A stretch of DNA of 64,000 nucleotides from a bacterium (lineage in GTDB: Bacteria; Krumholzibacteriota; Krumholzibacteriia; LZORAL124-64-63), in NCBI GenBank assembly GCA_024231905.1, contig JAAEQC010000177.1, forward strand, positions 43,364 through 107,363, in the 5' to 3' direction. Shown here piece after piece: positions 18,275 to 28,818 of the stretch; position 1 is the stretch's first letter; each line of letters opens with the position of its first letter. The position numbers and the translations under genes were made by a program. Below the pieces are notes generated by a model. It ran no database searches. It was not told the DNA's origin and saw nothing but the letters and a program-made list of their open reading frames with translations.

Positions 18275-19573
18275 CTACTTGGGCGGTACGATGTAGAAAT
18301 GGGCCACGTTGTCGGCGTATGTGAAGGTGGTCGAAACGGCGCCGGTCTCGCTCCAGGCCTGAACGGCGAAGAGGTAGTGGATCAATGCCGAACCGCCATC
18401 ATGGCTGGGCTGGTTCGGGAAAGTGACCCTCCGGTCATCGGCGATCTCGGACCAGGGGAGCCACGGCGACCACTCCATGAGCGACGCATCCGTGAACCGG
18501 GCCATCTCCGACTCCACCGCGGCCCGGGTCGTGGCGTAGCCGCCCCCTGTCAGTTCGGCCCGCAGGTAGATCAGCCGTACAAACGCCGGATGTCCCGATC
18601 CCGACGCAGCGTCCGTGCCGTCCCAGCCGAAGGTCTGGGTCGGATCCGCGCCCTGGGGTACGTCGTAGGCTCCCCAGGCCGGCCGGTCGATGGTGACGGT
18701 GGGCTGGCCGGCGGGCGGCGTGACGATCCTCACCGTATCCGTCGCCGTGGCGGTCAGGCCGTCGCTGTCCGTGACCGAGAGTTCGATCTCGTGCACGCCG
18801 ACCGACAGGACGCCCGTGTTGATGGTGTCCGTACCGCCGGCAAACTGGCCGTCCAGGCTGGAGGTCCAGACGAACGACGTGGGCAACAACGGGCCATCCT
18901 CCGCGTCGACGGCGCCCCCCCTGATCACCTGGGAGAAGCCTTGAGGCAGCGGGTTGTCGTAGTTCCAGCCGATTGACGGCGTGGGATACTGGGCCGGATC
19001 GGCTGCATAGAGTCCCGTGAAGGTGGTCGTCTCCGGTGAGACCACCGCCATGGTCAAGGTGTCCGGTGTCACGTAGCCGACGACGGCACCCCACTCCACC
19101 CGGTAGTTTCCGGGCATCTGATAGTCCTCGACCCCATCACCGCGACCGATGATCCCGCCCGTCTGGCCCTCGCGAACCAGCCGCCAGGAGGCGTCCACCG
19201 CGTCGGGCTCCACGTCGATGACGATGACGGCCGCATTGGGATCGATCCAGGTGTAGACGCCGGTCAGGATCAGCGTCACGTCGGCCGCCAGCTTGCCCGT
19301 GAAGATTTCCGGCGTGGTGTACTCGGCGACCGGTTGCCAGGTGAGGGTGTAGGTACCCGTCTTCATGTCCGCCATGGTCGTGTCCCCGGCACCGGTGGCG
19401 GTGCCACCGCCGGGCAGGATGAGTTCCCAGCCCCCGCCGGTCAGATTCGGTTGCATGTCGATGGTGATGGTGCCGGTGGCGGGCGGAGCGGCCGGGTCGT
19501 CGTCGGAGCAGCCGACGAGGACGGTGATCGAACAGCCGAGCATGAGAATCGCCGAGGACAAGCGGATAGACAC
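18275..19573 (-). CDS. Secreted multidomain lipoprotein of unknown function
   Basis: A 432-residue lipoprotein with lipobox ITVLVGC. The start is GTG at 19573: an ideal AAAGGAG lies 7 bp upstream and the signal peptide begins here, whereas an ATG at 19738 would add 55 residues with no signal-like character. Residues about 30-190 form repeats with TGTITIDMQPN, VIVIDVEPDAVDASW and similar, suggesting stacked Ig-like domains. Residues about 195-330 resemble a PKD/Ig domain (SVGVHEIELSVTDSDGLTATA). The C-terminus has no sorting tail. Surface or periplasmic attachment is expected; no enzyme motif is seen. Confidence 0.75.
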   Translation of the reverse strand: MSIRLSSAILMLGCSITVLVGCSDDDPAAPPATGTITIDMQPNLTGGGWELILPGGGTATGAGDTTMADMKTGTYTLTWQPVAEYTTPEIFTGKLAADVTLILTGVYTWIDPNAAVIVIDVEPDAVDASWRLVREGQTGGIIGRGDGVEDYQMPGNYRVEWGAVVGYVTPDTLTMAVVSPETTTFTGLYAADPAQYPTPSIGWNYDNPLPQGFSQVIRGGAVDAEDGPLLPTSFVWTSSLDGQFAGGTDTINTGVLSVGVHEIELSVTDSDGLTATATDTVRIVTPPAGQPTVTIDRPAWGAYDVPQGADPTQTFGWDGTDAASGSGHPAFVRLIYLRAELTGGGYATTRAAVESEMARFTDASLMEWSPWLPWSEIADDRRVTFPNQPSHDGGSALIHYLFAVQAWSETGAVSTTFTYADNVAHFYIVPPK

Positions 19574-19695
19574 GAATTCTCTCCTTTGAGATTCCCGGAT
19601 GCCCGGGCCTGCGAAACCGTTTCCCGGTTCGCGCGTCATTGCATATGGTGAATGTATCATATCATGATGCCCCCTTGCCGGGACGAGGAGTATCC

Positions 19696-20889
19696 ATGCG
19701 ATTCCTGACCTGCCTGTGCCTGCTGCTGTTGTCGTCAATCGCCACCGCGGAAGTCCCCCGCGTCATGGATACGGACGGCCCCGCCCTGGGCGTACGGCCC
19801 CTCGAACTGGAAGAACTGTGGCGCGCCGGCGGCGAGGACGAGACCGTCCTCTTCGGCCGCGTCGTGGACGTGGTCGGCAGCGGCGACGGCACGGTCTACG
19901 TCATGGACAACCAGCTCTGTCACGTGTCCGTATTCGCCCCGGACGGCGAGTACCTGGGCGACCTGGGCCGCGAAGGGGACGGTCCGGGCGAGGTACGCCA
20001 GCCCATCGGTGTCGTGCTCATGGAGGGCGGCCTGGTGGGGCTCGGCTCGGGCTTCCCCGGCCGGGTCATCTGCCTGAACGCCGACGGTACGCCCACCGAC
20101 AGCCGTTTCCCCATCGGCGAGCCCGCGGACGGCGACATCGGCGTCATGATCAGCCTCCAGTTCGTGGACGGCCTCCTGGGCGCCACCGGCGGCCGCCTCG
20201 TCCTGGATCCCTCGGGACAGAGCGACAACCATGCCGAGCGTTTCCTGGCCCTGTGCGACACCGATTGCGCCACCCCCCTGCGCATCCTCCAGAAGAACAC
20301 GCCCCTGGACCCCACGGGCCAACGCTACGTGGAGCGCGAGGACTACTACATCGACCGCCGCTGGGCCCTGGGTCCCGGAGGCCTCGTCTACACGGCCATG
20401 ACACGCGACGCCTATGAGATCTCGGTCTACGATCGGACCGGGGAGCTGCAGCGGGTCTTCGGCCGGGATTACGAGCCCCGCAAACGGACCGACGAGGACA
20501 AGGAGGACGTGAGCCCCATCATCAATCTGGTCGGGCGCATCGAGGAGACCGTCGCCGAGGACCACGACCCCTGCGTCAGCCGCGTGCTGTACGATTTCGA
20601 CGAGGACCGGGTCTGGGTCCTGGAGCCCCACGGCGCCAACGACCAGCCCGACGGCATCCTCGAAACCTGGGATGTCTTCACCGCCGAAGGCGAGTACCTC
20701 CGCCGGGTGCCCATCCCCTTGGGCGACCAGATGAACGACGGCACCTGCTACCTGGTAGGCGGCCGCCGCCTCGTGGTGATCAAGGGCACCGCAAGCGACT
20801 TCGGCGGGGACAATGCCGGGGACGGAGAAGAAGACCTCGAGGAGATCGAAATCGAGCCCCTCGAGGTCATCTGTTACCGGATCCGCTGA
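19696..20889 (+). CDS. Exported 6-bladed beta-propeller protein
   Basis: A 397-residue exported protein with signal MRFLTCLCLLLLSSIATA. The body has NHL-like propeller strands (GDGTVYVMDNQLCHVSVFAPDG and LGDLGREGDGPGEVRQPIG are typical of the 6-bladed propeller group), then LVYTAMTRDAYEISVYDRTGE and RVWVLEPHG. Such proteins bind ligands or partners; no catalytic residue is obvious. GAGGAG precedes the chosen ATG; an earlier ATG at 19639 has no ribosome site and would disturb the signal peptide. It is divergent from the lipoprotein gene, and the 122-bp gap is AT-rich. Confidence 0.75.
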   Translation: MRFLTCLCLLLLSSIATAEVPRVMDTDGPALGVRPLELEELWRAGGEDETVLFGRVVDVVGSGDGTVYVMDNQLCHVSVFAPDGEYLGDLGREGDGPGEVRQPIGVVLMEGGLVGLGSGFPGRVICLNADGTPTDSRFPIGEPADGDIGVMISLQFVDGLLGATGGRLVLDPSGQSDNHAERFLALCDTDCATPLRILQKNTPLDPTGQRYVEREDYYIDRRWALGPGGLVYTAMTRDAYEISVYDRTGELQRVFGRDYEPRKRTDEDKEDVSPIINLVGRIEETVAEDHDPCVSRVLYDFDEDRVWVLEPHGANDQPDGILETWDVFTAEGEYLRRVPIPLGDQMNDGTCYLVGGRRLVVIKGTASDFGGDNAGDGEEDLEEIEIEPLEVICYRIR

Positions 20890-20898
20890 CGCGGGCCT

Positions 20899-21192
20899 CT
20901 AGGGCACGATCAGGTTGCTCGTCTTGAAGCGACCCTCCGGCTCGTCGGTCAGGGCCACGGGAGCAGCGCTCCCGCCGGTGTCCACGATGTAGATCCTCCG
21001 GTAGCCGGACACGTCGCTGTAGTAGACGATCCACTCGCCGTCGACCGTGTACGAGGGATGGAACTCGTCGTCGGTGATCTGGACCGCGTTGCCGGAGCCG
21101 AAGACCGTGCCGTCCAAGGTCGTGATCCGATGCACGTCGCTGCCGTCCAGCTTCATGCTGTACAGGTGCGCCCCGTCGCCGCGGCGGCTGGT
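20899..21192 (-). pseudogene. Remnant of a WD40-like (PD40/TolB-type) propeller gene
   Basis: Only the last 97 codons of a propeller protein remain in one frame, running back from the stop at 20899 to an in-frame stop at 21193. The residues are typical of PD40 repeats (LYSMKLDGSDVHRIT, then HPSYTVDGEWIVYYSDVSGYRRIYIVDT). An ATG at 21156 exists, but the homologous strand continues upstream of it (RRGDGAHLYS), so the fragment was once longer. It is most likely a decayed gene. Confidence 0.55.
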
Positions 21193-21240
21193 TTATGACA
21201 ATCCGGATGAATCATCAAGTTCAATCATCACCGAAACAAG

Positions 21241-21265
21241 AGCCGGCCGCCCCAAGGCGGCCGAC
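21241..21265 (-). terminator. Hairpin after the 529-residue secreted protein
   Basis: Stem GTCGGCCGCC / GGCGGCCGGC with a 4-nt loop, 33 bp past the stop of the minus-strand gene ending at 21298. Only a weak T-rich stretch follows (CTTGTTT), so this is probable rather than certain. Confidence 0.5.
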
Positions 21266-21297
21266 TCGCGCTCCGTTCGTCGATCTAGGGTTCCCGC

Positions 21298-22887
21298 CTA
21301 CTGATTGAAGAACTCCTGCACCGGCTCCAACGCCACCCCGTCGTAGCAGAAGCTGACCACGCCGTCGGGCATGCCGTCGGCGCCCAGCTCGTAGGGGCCT
21401 TCCGCGGCCACGTTTTCTTCCGTGTAGACGTCGTAGCCGGCATCCGCGCTGCCGCCATAGAGGAAGAGGATGTAGCCCTCGATGTTTCCGTGCTCATCCG
21501 GGTACGTGTGGTAGGTGTAGGCCCAGTCCGCAAACACGCCGGCGGGGGTCTCGGGCTGGAAGGGCCACTTCTCGAGGTAGCCCTCCTCCAGGAGTTCGGT
21601 TACCGCTGCCGGGTAGTACCCGTCATGATCGACGGCGTAGGCCATCATGGCCTCGTCCACGTGCATGATGGCGCTGCGGTAGTCGTTCCCCTCGTCCTTG
21701 TCCTCCTGCATGGCCATGATCAGGGGGAGCTTGTCCAGCAGTTCGACCATCATCTTGTACATGCCGGTCATGATCGGGCCGCGCACCTCGATGGAGCCCT
21801 CCAGGCCATCGTCCGTGCTGCGGTACAGGATCTCCTCGTACTCCATGTGGTCGAAGAGCACGTCGTAGATCTCCATCATCCACGCGGTCTCGGCGGCGTC
21901 CTCGGGGGCCATCATGCCGGCCATGGCCATGATCGACTCCATGTAGGCACCGTACTTGGGGCCGTCGATGTAGGCCCACTCGATTCCGTCGGGGACGTCC
22001 AGGTCGCCGTCCCGGTCGGCGAGCAGGTCGCGCATCTTGTCCGGAGCCATGCCGATGACCAGGTAGTCCTCGCTGACGGCGAGAGCCCCGCCGAAGGGCA
22101 GCACCTTCAGTTCGAATCCGCCCACCATCTCGGGCTCGATCTCGCCCAGCATTGCGCCGAAATCCCCGCCGCCGGACATGGCGGCGATCTCCAGGATCCG
22201 GTCCCGCAGGGCGAAACCGTCGGTAGCGCCCAGAACCATGAAGTAGGGGGCGGCCATGGGATTGAGCGCCACTTCATCACCGGGATCGAGGAAGAAGAAA
22301 TCGAGTTCGCCCGAGAGCAGGGGCAGGAGGTCCGTGCGCGGGACGAAACCGCCCAGGTCCAGCTCTCCCTCGGCATTGACGGGCATGTCCCCGGCCATCT
22401 CGACGATCTCCGGGGTGGCCATGAAGTCCAGCACCAGGCCCAGGTAGTGGGGGAAATTGTGCAGGGTCACGAACATGACCACCTCGTCCCGGCTCACGTG
22501 GCGGGCGAAGTCGCAGCTCCCGTTGGGCGTGGTCAGCATCCGGTAGAGCAGGGTTTCGCTCCGCTCCGGATCGAGGGTGAGCTCGAACTCGCAGGTGGAG
22601 TGGTCCCGGGTCTGCTTGGTCTCGCTCTTGATGCGGTCGAGAGCGTCCATGCCGATCAATTCGAGCATGTGACGGAACATCTCCGCGTCCTCGGGATCCT
22701 CCTCGGCCACGACGTCGATGAACCGGGGCAGCAGGTCGTCCATCATGATGCCCAGGTCCAGTTCGACCTTGGACCGGCTGTCCAGCCGGATGACGGGGTC
22801 GCCGGCCTCCTGGGCGGCGGCAGCCGCTCCCAGGCCCGACAACATGAGTATCAGTAGCAGGGCGACGAAATGTATGCGAGTCGACAT
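21298..22887 (-). CDS. Exported protein of unknown function with pseudopilin-like C-terminal part
   Basis: A 529-residue exported protein with a signal peptide of about 25 residues ending in Ala-rich sequence. The body is acidic and rich in Met, Asp and Glu, with a two-lobed look: residues about 30-380 give strands such as DRSETLLYRML-like and GGFELKVLPFGGALAVSEDYLVIG, which recall DUF3352-type proteins. Residues about 400-529 (SAIMHVDEAMMAYAVDHDGYYPAAVTELLEEGYL) resemble the C-terminal part of type II secretion pseudopilins without the N-terminal methylated helix. No sorting tail is present. I do not recognise a function. Confidence 0.7.
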   Translation of the reverse strand: MSTRIHFVALLLILMLSGLGAAAAAQEAGDPVIRLDSRSKVELDLGIMMDDLLPRFIDVVAEEDPEDAEMFRHMLELIGMDALDRIKSETKQTRDHSTCEFELTLDPERSETLLYRMLTTPNGSCDFARHVSRDEVVMFVTLHNFPHYLGLVLDFMATPEIVEMAGDMPVNAEGELDLGGFVPRTDLLPLLSGELDFFFLDPGDEVALNPMAAPYFMVLGATDGFALRDRILEIAAMSGGGDFGAMLGEIEPEMVGGFELKVLPFGGALAVSEDYLVIGMAPDKMRDLLADRDGDLDVPDGIEWAYIDGPKYGAYMESIMAMAGMMAPEDAAETAWMMEIYDVLFDHMEYEEILYRSTDDGLEGSIEVRGPIMTGMYKMMVELLDKLPLIMAMQEDKDEGNDYRSAIMHVDEAMMAYAVDHDGYYPAAVTELLEEGYLEKWPFQPETPAGVFADWAYTYHTYPDEHGNIEGYILFLYGGSADAGYDVYTEENVAAEGPYELGADGMPDGVVSFCYDGVALEPVQEFFNQ

Positions 22888-23080
22888 GGGGCTCTCCTCC
22901 CTCGGGTCCCGGAGCAGGTTCGGCTAGATCCGGACAGGGTACCCGATGAACGGGGAGTTTCTGCATGGGAATTCGGAAAAAAATCCGGTGGAGATTTCCA
23001 GGGCCGCCCAAATATCAAGGGTAAGAATTGTCCTATTTGGTCCCGCGAACCCTGTCGGGGACAATCTCCCGGCCTTCCGC

Positions 23081-23392
23081 ATGGTCGCGGTCTTCACGTC
23101 GCCCCCGGGGCTTGGCAACAACTGGTTCCTGGGCACCTGGACCCTGGCCGACTACGACCAGGATCGGGCAGCCGACGAGGAGATCCTGGCAGAGTTTGCG
23201 AACGCTTTCGCGGGCGACCGCCACCTGGTCATGTTGAACGAGACCACGGTCTCCTTCGAGCTGCCCGAGACGGCTCATGTGCGCCTGAGCATCTACGACG
23301 TGCGTGGCGTGCCCGTGGCCCACGGCGTGTACTTCTACGAGCTGACGGCCGCCGGGGAGCGGTAGACGCGGAAGATGATGGTGGTGCGGTAG
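23081..23392 (+). pseudogene. Decayed C-terminus of a secreted protein with sorting tail
   Basis: The readable frame gives a sorting domain with pieces missing. TTVSFELPETAHVRLSIYDVRG is followed directly by VPVAHGVYFYELTAAGER, so the usual segment of about 20 residues between them is deleted. The NPFNP motif before it is reduced to a single Asn (LVMLNETTVSF). After GER comes a TAG and then, still in frame, TRKMMVVR and a second TAG; the first TAG is most simply a CAG-to-TAG change. The upstream part of the gene is gone. Confidence 0.7.
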
Positions 23393-23404
23393 CGGACGGG
23401 GTCG

Positions 23405-25561
<2,157 letters not shown>

Positions 25562-25729
25562 GGGTCCTCCGTGCGGATGAGCGGAGTCTGAAGGTTCGGG
25601 ATGGGGATGATGGTGCAGTGAAGAGCCGGAGGCAAGGTCATCGATCAACAATCAGGGCCCCCGGGGGCCTTTGCGGGCTCCTGGTGCAACTTGGACTGCA
25701 CGACGGGACTCTGCCGAAGCTCGCTGTTT

Positions 25730-25749
25730 TATATAGATATATCTATATA
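25730..25749. promoter_or_regulatory. 20-bp AT-only-core palindrome upstream of the DUF2087 gene
   Basis: A perfect palindrome, centre AGATATATCT flanked by TATAT arms, lies 66 bp upstream of the plus-strand regulator start. It is embedded in an AT-rich stretch (25725-25790) that contrasts with the GC-rich surroundings. It could be the operator/promoter of the regulator gene, perhaps bound by its own product. Confidence 0.45.
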
Positions 25750-25814
25750 TCATCTATCATTTACTAGACATAAACGATTCAGAGCCTATATTGCTCGAAA
25801 CGAGGAGCTACACC

Positions 25815-26567
25815 ATGACCCGTCCAATCAACGACACCATGCCGCTGGACCAACTGGTGGCCGGCTACACCGGCACCGACACCACCTACGATTGCCTGTT
25901 CTGTGATGAGACGACCCGAAAGGGCCACGTCTATCCCCAAGGGGAGGATTACCTGGAGGCGGAACTCGCCATGAAGCGCCATGTGGCGGCGGCCCACGGC
26001 TCGTCGTTCCACGCCCTGCTCGCCCTGGGCAAGAAGGGCACCGGACTGTCCGACACCCAGCGCGCGCTGCTCGGCCACCTCTACGACGGTCTGACCGACA
26101 AGGAGATCCAGCCTCTGGCCGGTGGCGTCAGCCTGTCCACGCTCCGCAATCATCGCTTCCAGCTGCGGGAAAAGGCCCGCCAGGCCAAGGTCTTCCTGGC
26201 CCTCATGGAGCTGCTCGAACGGAGCGACCAGGACCCCGGAGCGCACTTCATCGAGATCCCCGGCAAGCTGTCCGCGGACGACGAGCGGTTTGCCATCACC
26301 AGGGCCGAGTTCAAAAAAATTATCGGGGTGCATTTTACGGATGGGCCGGACGGCATGATGTCCCGCTTCCCCAAGAAGCAGAAGCGCAAGGTGGCCGTGC
26401 TGGTCCACATCCTGCAGCGCTTCGACGGGTCGCGGCGCTACGACCAGACCGAGGTCAACGAGATCCTGGCCACAGTGTCCGAGGATCACACGACCCTGTG
26501 CCGGTACCTGGTCGACTACGGATTCCTGGGGCGGACGCGGGACGGGTCCGAGTACTGGGTGGAGTAG
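25815..26567 (+). CDS. DUF2087 transcriptional regulator with zinc-finger-like N-terminus
   Basis: A 250-residue protein with three parts. Residues about 25-65 have a CxxC...H...H pattern (CLFCDETTRKG, then MKRHVAAAHG) that looks like a small zinc site. Residues about 75-125 form a LuxR-type helix-turn-helix (LSDTQRALLGHLYDGLTDKEI; STLRNHRFQLREKARQAK). Residues about 165-250 are the DUF2087 domain (RFPKKQKRKVAVLVHIL; YLVDYGFLGRTRDGSEYW), which is found at the C-terminus of small regulators. GAGGAG precedes the ATG; the ATG at 25791 is less good. Targets are unknown; the palindrome 66 bp upstream is a candidate. Confidence 0.82.
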   Translation: MTRPINDTMPLDQLVAGYTGTDTTYDCLFCDETTRKGHVYPQGEDYLEAELAMKRHVAAAHGSSFHALLALGKKGTGLSDTQRALLGHLYDGLTDKEIQPLAGGVSLSTLRNHRFQLREKARQAKVFLALMELLERSDQDPGAHFIEIPGKLSADDERFAITRAEFKKIIGVHFTDGPDGMMSRFPKKQKRKVAVLVHILQRFDGSRRYDQTEVNEILATVSEDHTTLCRYLVDYGFLGRTRDGSEYWVE

Positions 26568-26575
26568 GGCACGGC

Positions 26576-27418
26576 CTAATCGTCCGGCGCCCTCTCCACC
26601 AAGACGGCCTCCCGCTGGACCAGGATGCCAGGCCCTAAATATCCTCGTTCCAGGCAGTAGACGGGACCGATGCCGGCCGCGTAGACGACCGTGCCCCAGA
26701 GACTGGCGCGGAAGAACCCCAAGGAGTCGCCGTTCTCGTCCAGGCTCTCTAGGACCCCCATGTCGAACACGTAGAAGGTCTCCACGCAGTCGGCATAGGT
26801 CGTGTCGCGCCCGGCGTGGGAACCCGTTTGCCAAACGCGAACCGTGAGATCGTACGTCGAGGCGAAGCCCCATTGGAGGCTCGTGGCGAACTCGTGGCCC
26901 GCCGTGAGCGCGCCATCCAGATGGACCCAGACAAGGTCGTCCTCCCGCCGCACAGCGACACGGTCCTTGGTCAACTGGAGCGTCGGCCCCGGCGTCAGTC
27001 CCAGCGGATTGCTCGGATAGCCCGCCGACGGCGTGACTGTGGTTTCGAGGCTCAACAGGGTCGTATCAGGGTCCACGGTGGCGTCGGCCGTGACCTCGAG
27101 GCTCCAGTGCCCATGGTTCACCTCGATAACGGTGCCACCCAGAGCGTAAGACATATCGCGGCGGAGATCCTCCATGGTCGGCAGATCCGGCACGTCCCCG
27201 CGGTTCTCGTAAGTCGGGCTGCCGTCATAGTGGGTCCGGTCCACGAGTTCGAAAGTCCAGGTGTGCCCCACGGCGGCGGGCCAGATCTCGGCGAAGGTCG
27301 GCCCGTCATAGGGGGCGGGTCCGGCGGGATCGTCGTTGGAGCAGGCGGCCGGCAGGAGGCACAGGCCCACGATCAATAGAGTTCGGTAACACGGTCGATA
27401 AGATATCCGTCCGAACAT
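26576..27418 (-). CDS. Lipoprotein of unknown function
   Basis: A 280-residue lipoprotein with lipobox LLPAAC at about residue 27. The rest is a single beta-rich domain with WPAAVGHTWTFELVDRT near the start and repeated strands (WSLEVTADATVDPDTTLLSLETTVTP). The opening resembles a common pattern in this genome, in which a lipoprotein begins with a line about WxxxxGxxW; the lipoprotein at 43.9 kb has PLDVGNTWHYAF in the same place. No catalytic motif was recognised. The ATG at 27418 begins the signal peptide; a start at 27484 would add a charged leader. It converges on the DUF2087 gene with an 8-bp gap. Confidence 0.7.
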   Translation of the reverse strand: MFGRISYRPCYRTLLIVGLCLLPAACSNDDPAGPAPYDGPTFAEIWPAAVGHTWTFELVDRTHYDGSPTYENRGDVPDLPTMEDLRRDMSYALGGTVIEVNHGHWSLEVTADATVDPDTTLLSLETTVTPSAGYPSNPLGLTPGPTLQLTKDRVAVRREDDLVWVHLDGALTAGHEFATSLQWGFASTYDLTVRVWQTGSHAGRDTTYADCVETFYVFDMGVLESLDENGDSLGFFRASLWGTVVYAAGIGPVYCLERGYLGPGILVQREAVLVERAPDD

Positions 27419-27573
27419 GGACAACCCCCGTCTTTCCCGCTCACGAATCAACACGATGCCATTGGACGACGCGCAGTTTACCACATGGCGGCGTCTGCGG
27501 GTCGCGCCGGTATCGTACCCGTGCTAGAGTCGCCGCCACGCCCCGGCTCCATCCACTTGGGAGGCACCGAAAC

Positions 27574-28692
27574 ATGATCCGCACGACCCTGCTCCGCTGC
27601 ACTTTCTGCTGCCTCGCCCTGCTCCTGGCGGCCGGTCCGGTCCTGGCCGAGGCGCCGACCGACGACGACGCTCCCAGGCTCCGGATCCTCATCCTCGGCG
27701 GCACCGGCTTCATCGGCCCCTGGGAGGTGGAGGCCGCCCTGGCCCACGGGCACGAGGTGACGCTCTTCAACCGCGGCAAGTCCCGGCCCGACATGTTCCC
27801 GGACCTGGAGCGGCTCAAGGGCGACCGCGATCCCGACAAGGACGCGGGCCTCTCGGCGCTGGAAGGTCGTGAGTTCGACGTGGTAATCGACAACAGCGGT
27901 TACTACCCGCGGCACGTGAAGGCGTCGGCGGAACTGCTTGCGCCCCACGTGAAGCAGTACATCTACGTGTCCTCCGTTTCCGCCTACGCGCTCACTGCGC
28001 CCGAGGGTCAGGACGTAGACGCCCCCCTGGCCACCATGGACGACCCCACCGTCGAGGAGATGGGCGAAAACTGGGTGAATTACGGTCCCTTAAAGGCTCT
28101 CTGCGAGCAGGCGGCCCAGGCGGCCATGCCCGGTCGCGTAGCCGTGGTGCGCCCGGGCTACATCGTGGGCCCCGGCGACCACACCTACCGCTTCAGCTAC
28201 TGGCCCCTGCGCGTGCGCCAAGGCGGCGCCGTGGCCGTGCCCGGGGCGCCGGACGACCCGATCCAGGTCATCGACGTGCGGGACCTGACCGAGTGGATCA
28301 TCCACCTGGCCGAGCAGAACACCACCGGCGTGTTCAACGGCTGCGGACCGGATCGCGTGCTGACCATGGGCGAGGTCGTCGAGACCACCAAGTCCGCCAC
28401 GCGCAGCGACGCCACCTTCACCTGGCTGGGCACGGGCTTCAGCGAGACCCATCCGGACGTGTACTTCCCCATCTGGACCCCCTACGAAGGGGAGTACAAG
28501 GGCTTCCACACCTTCAGCAACGCGCGGTCGACGGCGGCGGGCCTGACCTTCCGCCCTCTGGCCGACACGGTTGCCGCCCTGCTCGAACGGTTCGACACGC
28601 TGCCCGAGGACGAGCGCGCCAAGGTCATGGAGCGGATTCCGGTGGCTGGAGAGGCGGAGATGATCGAGGCGGCGAAGTCCCAGGGCGAGTGA
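27574..28692 (+). CDS. NAD-dependent epimerase/dehydratase-like protein with Sec signal
   Basis: A 372-residue extended-SDR protein preceded by a Sec signal (MIRTTLLRCTFCCLALLLAA). The Rossmann nucleotide-binding motif is GGTGFIGPWEVEAAL, with the 2'-hydroxyl-binding region HEVTLFNRGKSR. The active-site Tyr and Lys are in NYGPLKALCEQ, and YVSSVSAYAL supplies the Ser. It resembles isoflavone-reductase-like or sugar-nucleotide epimerases. An NAD enzyme with an export signal and no twin arginine is unexpected; perhaps the hydrophobic N-terminus is an anchor and the domain faces the cytosol. GGGAGG precedes the ATG. No operon partner of related function is adjacent. Confidence 0.83.
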   Translation: MIRTTLLRCTFCCLALLLAAGPVLAEAPTDDDAPRLRILILGGTGFIGPWEVEAALAHGHEVTLFNRGKSRPDMFPDLERLKGDRDPDKDAGLSALEGREFDVVIDNSGYYPRHVKASAELLAPHVKQYIYVSSVSAYALTAPEGQDVDAPLATMDDPTVEEMGENWVNYGPLKALCEQAAQAAMPGRVAVVRPGYIVGPGDHTYRFSYWPLRVRQGGAVAVPGAPDDPIQVIDVRDLTEWIIHLAEQNTTGVFNGCGPDRVLTMGEVVETTKSATRSDATFTWLGTGFSETHPDVYFPIWTPYEGEYKGFHTFSNARSTAAGLTFRPLADTVAALLERFDTLPEDERAKVMERIPVAGEAEMIEAAKSQGE

Positions 28693-28818
28693 GCCGGAAC
28701 TCGGGCTCCATCAGGAAAACTCCACCCTCCCCTCACCGTCCCCTCAGGCGAGGCAGGGTCGATTTCGGTAGGTTTCGGCCGCGCCGAGATTCCACCCGCC
28801 TTGCCCGAGGAGAATCCG

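Noticed and set aside
25656..25669. GC-only palindrome GGCCCCCGGGGGCC
   Set aside because: It has no loop and no T tract of useful length, and lies upstream of Tex on its promoter side. I could not assign it to a terminator or operator.
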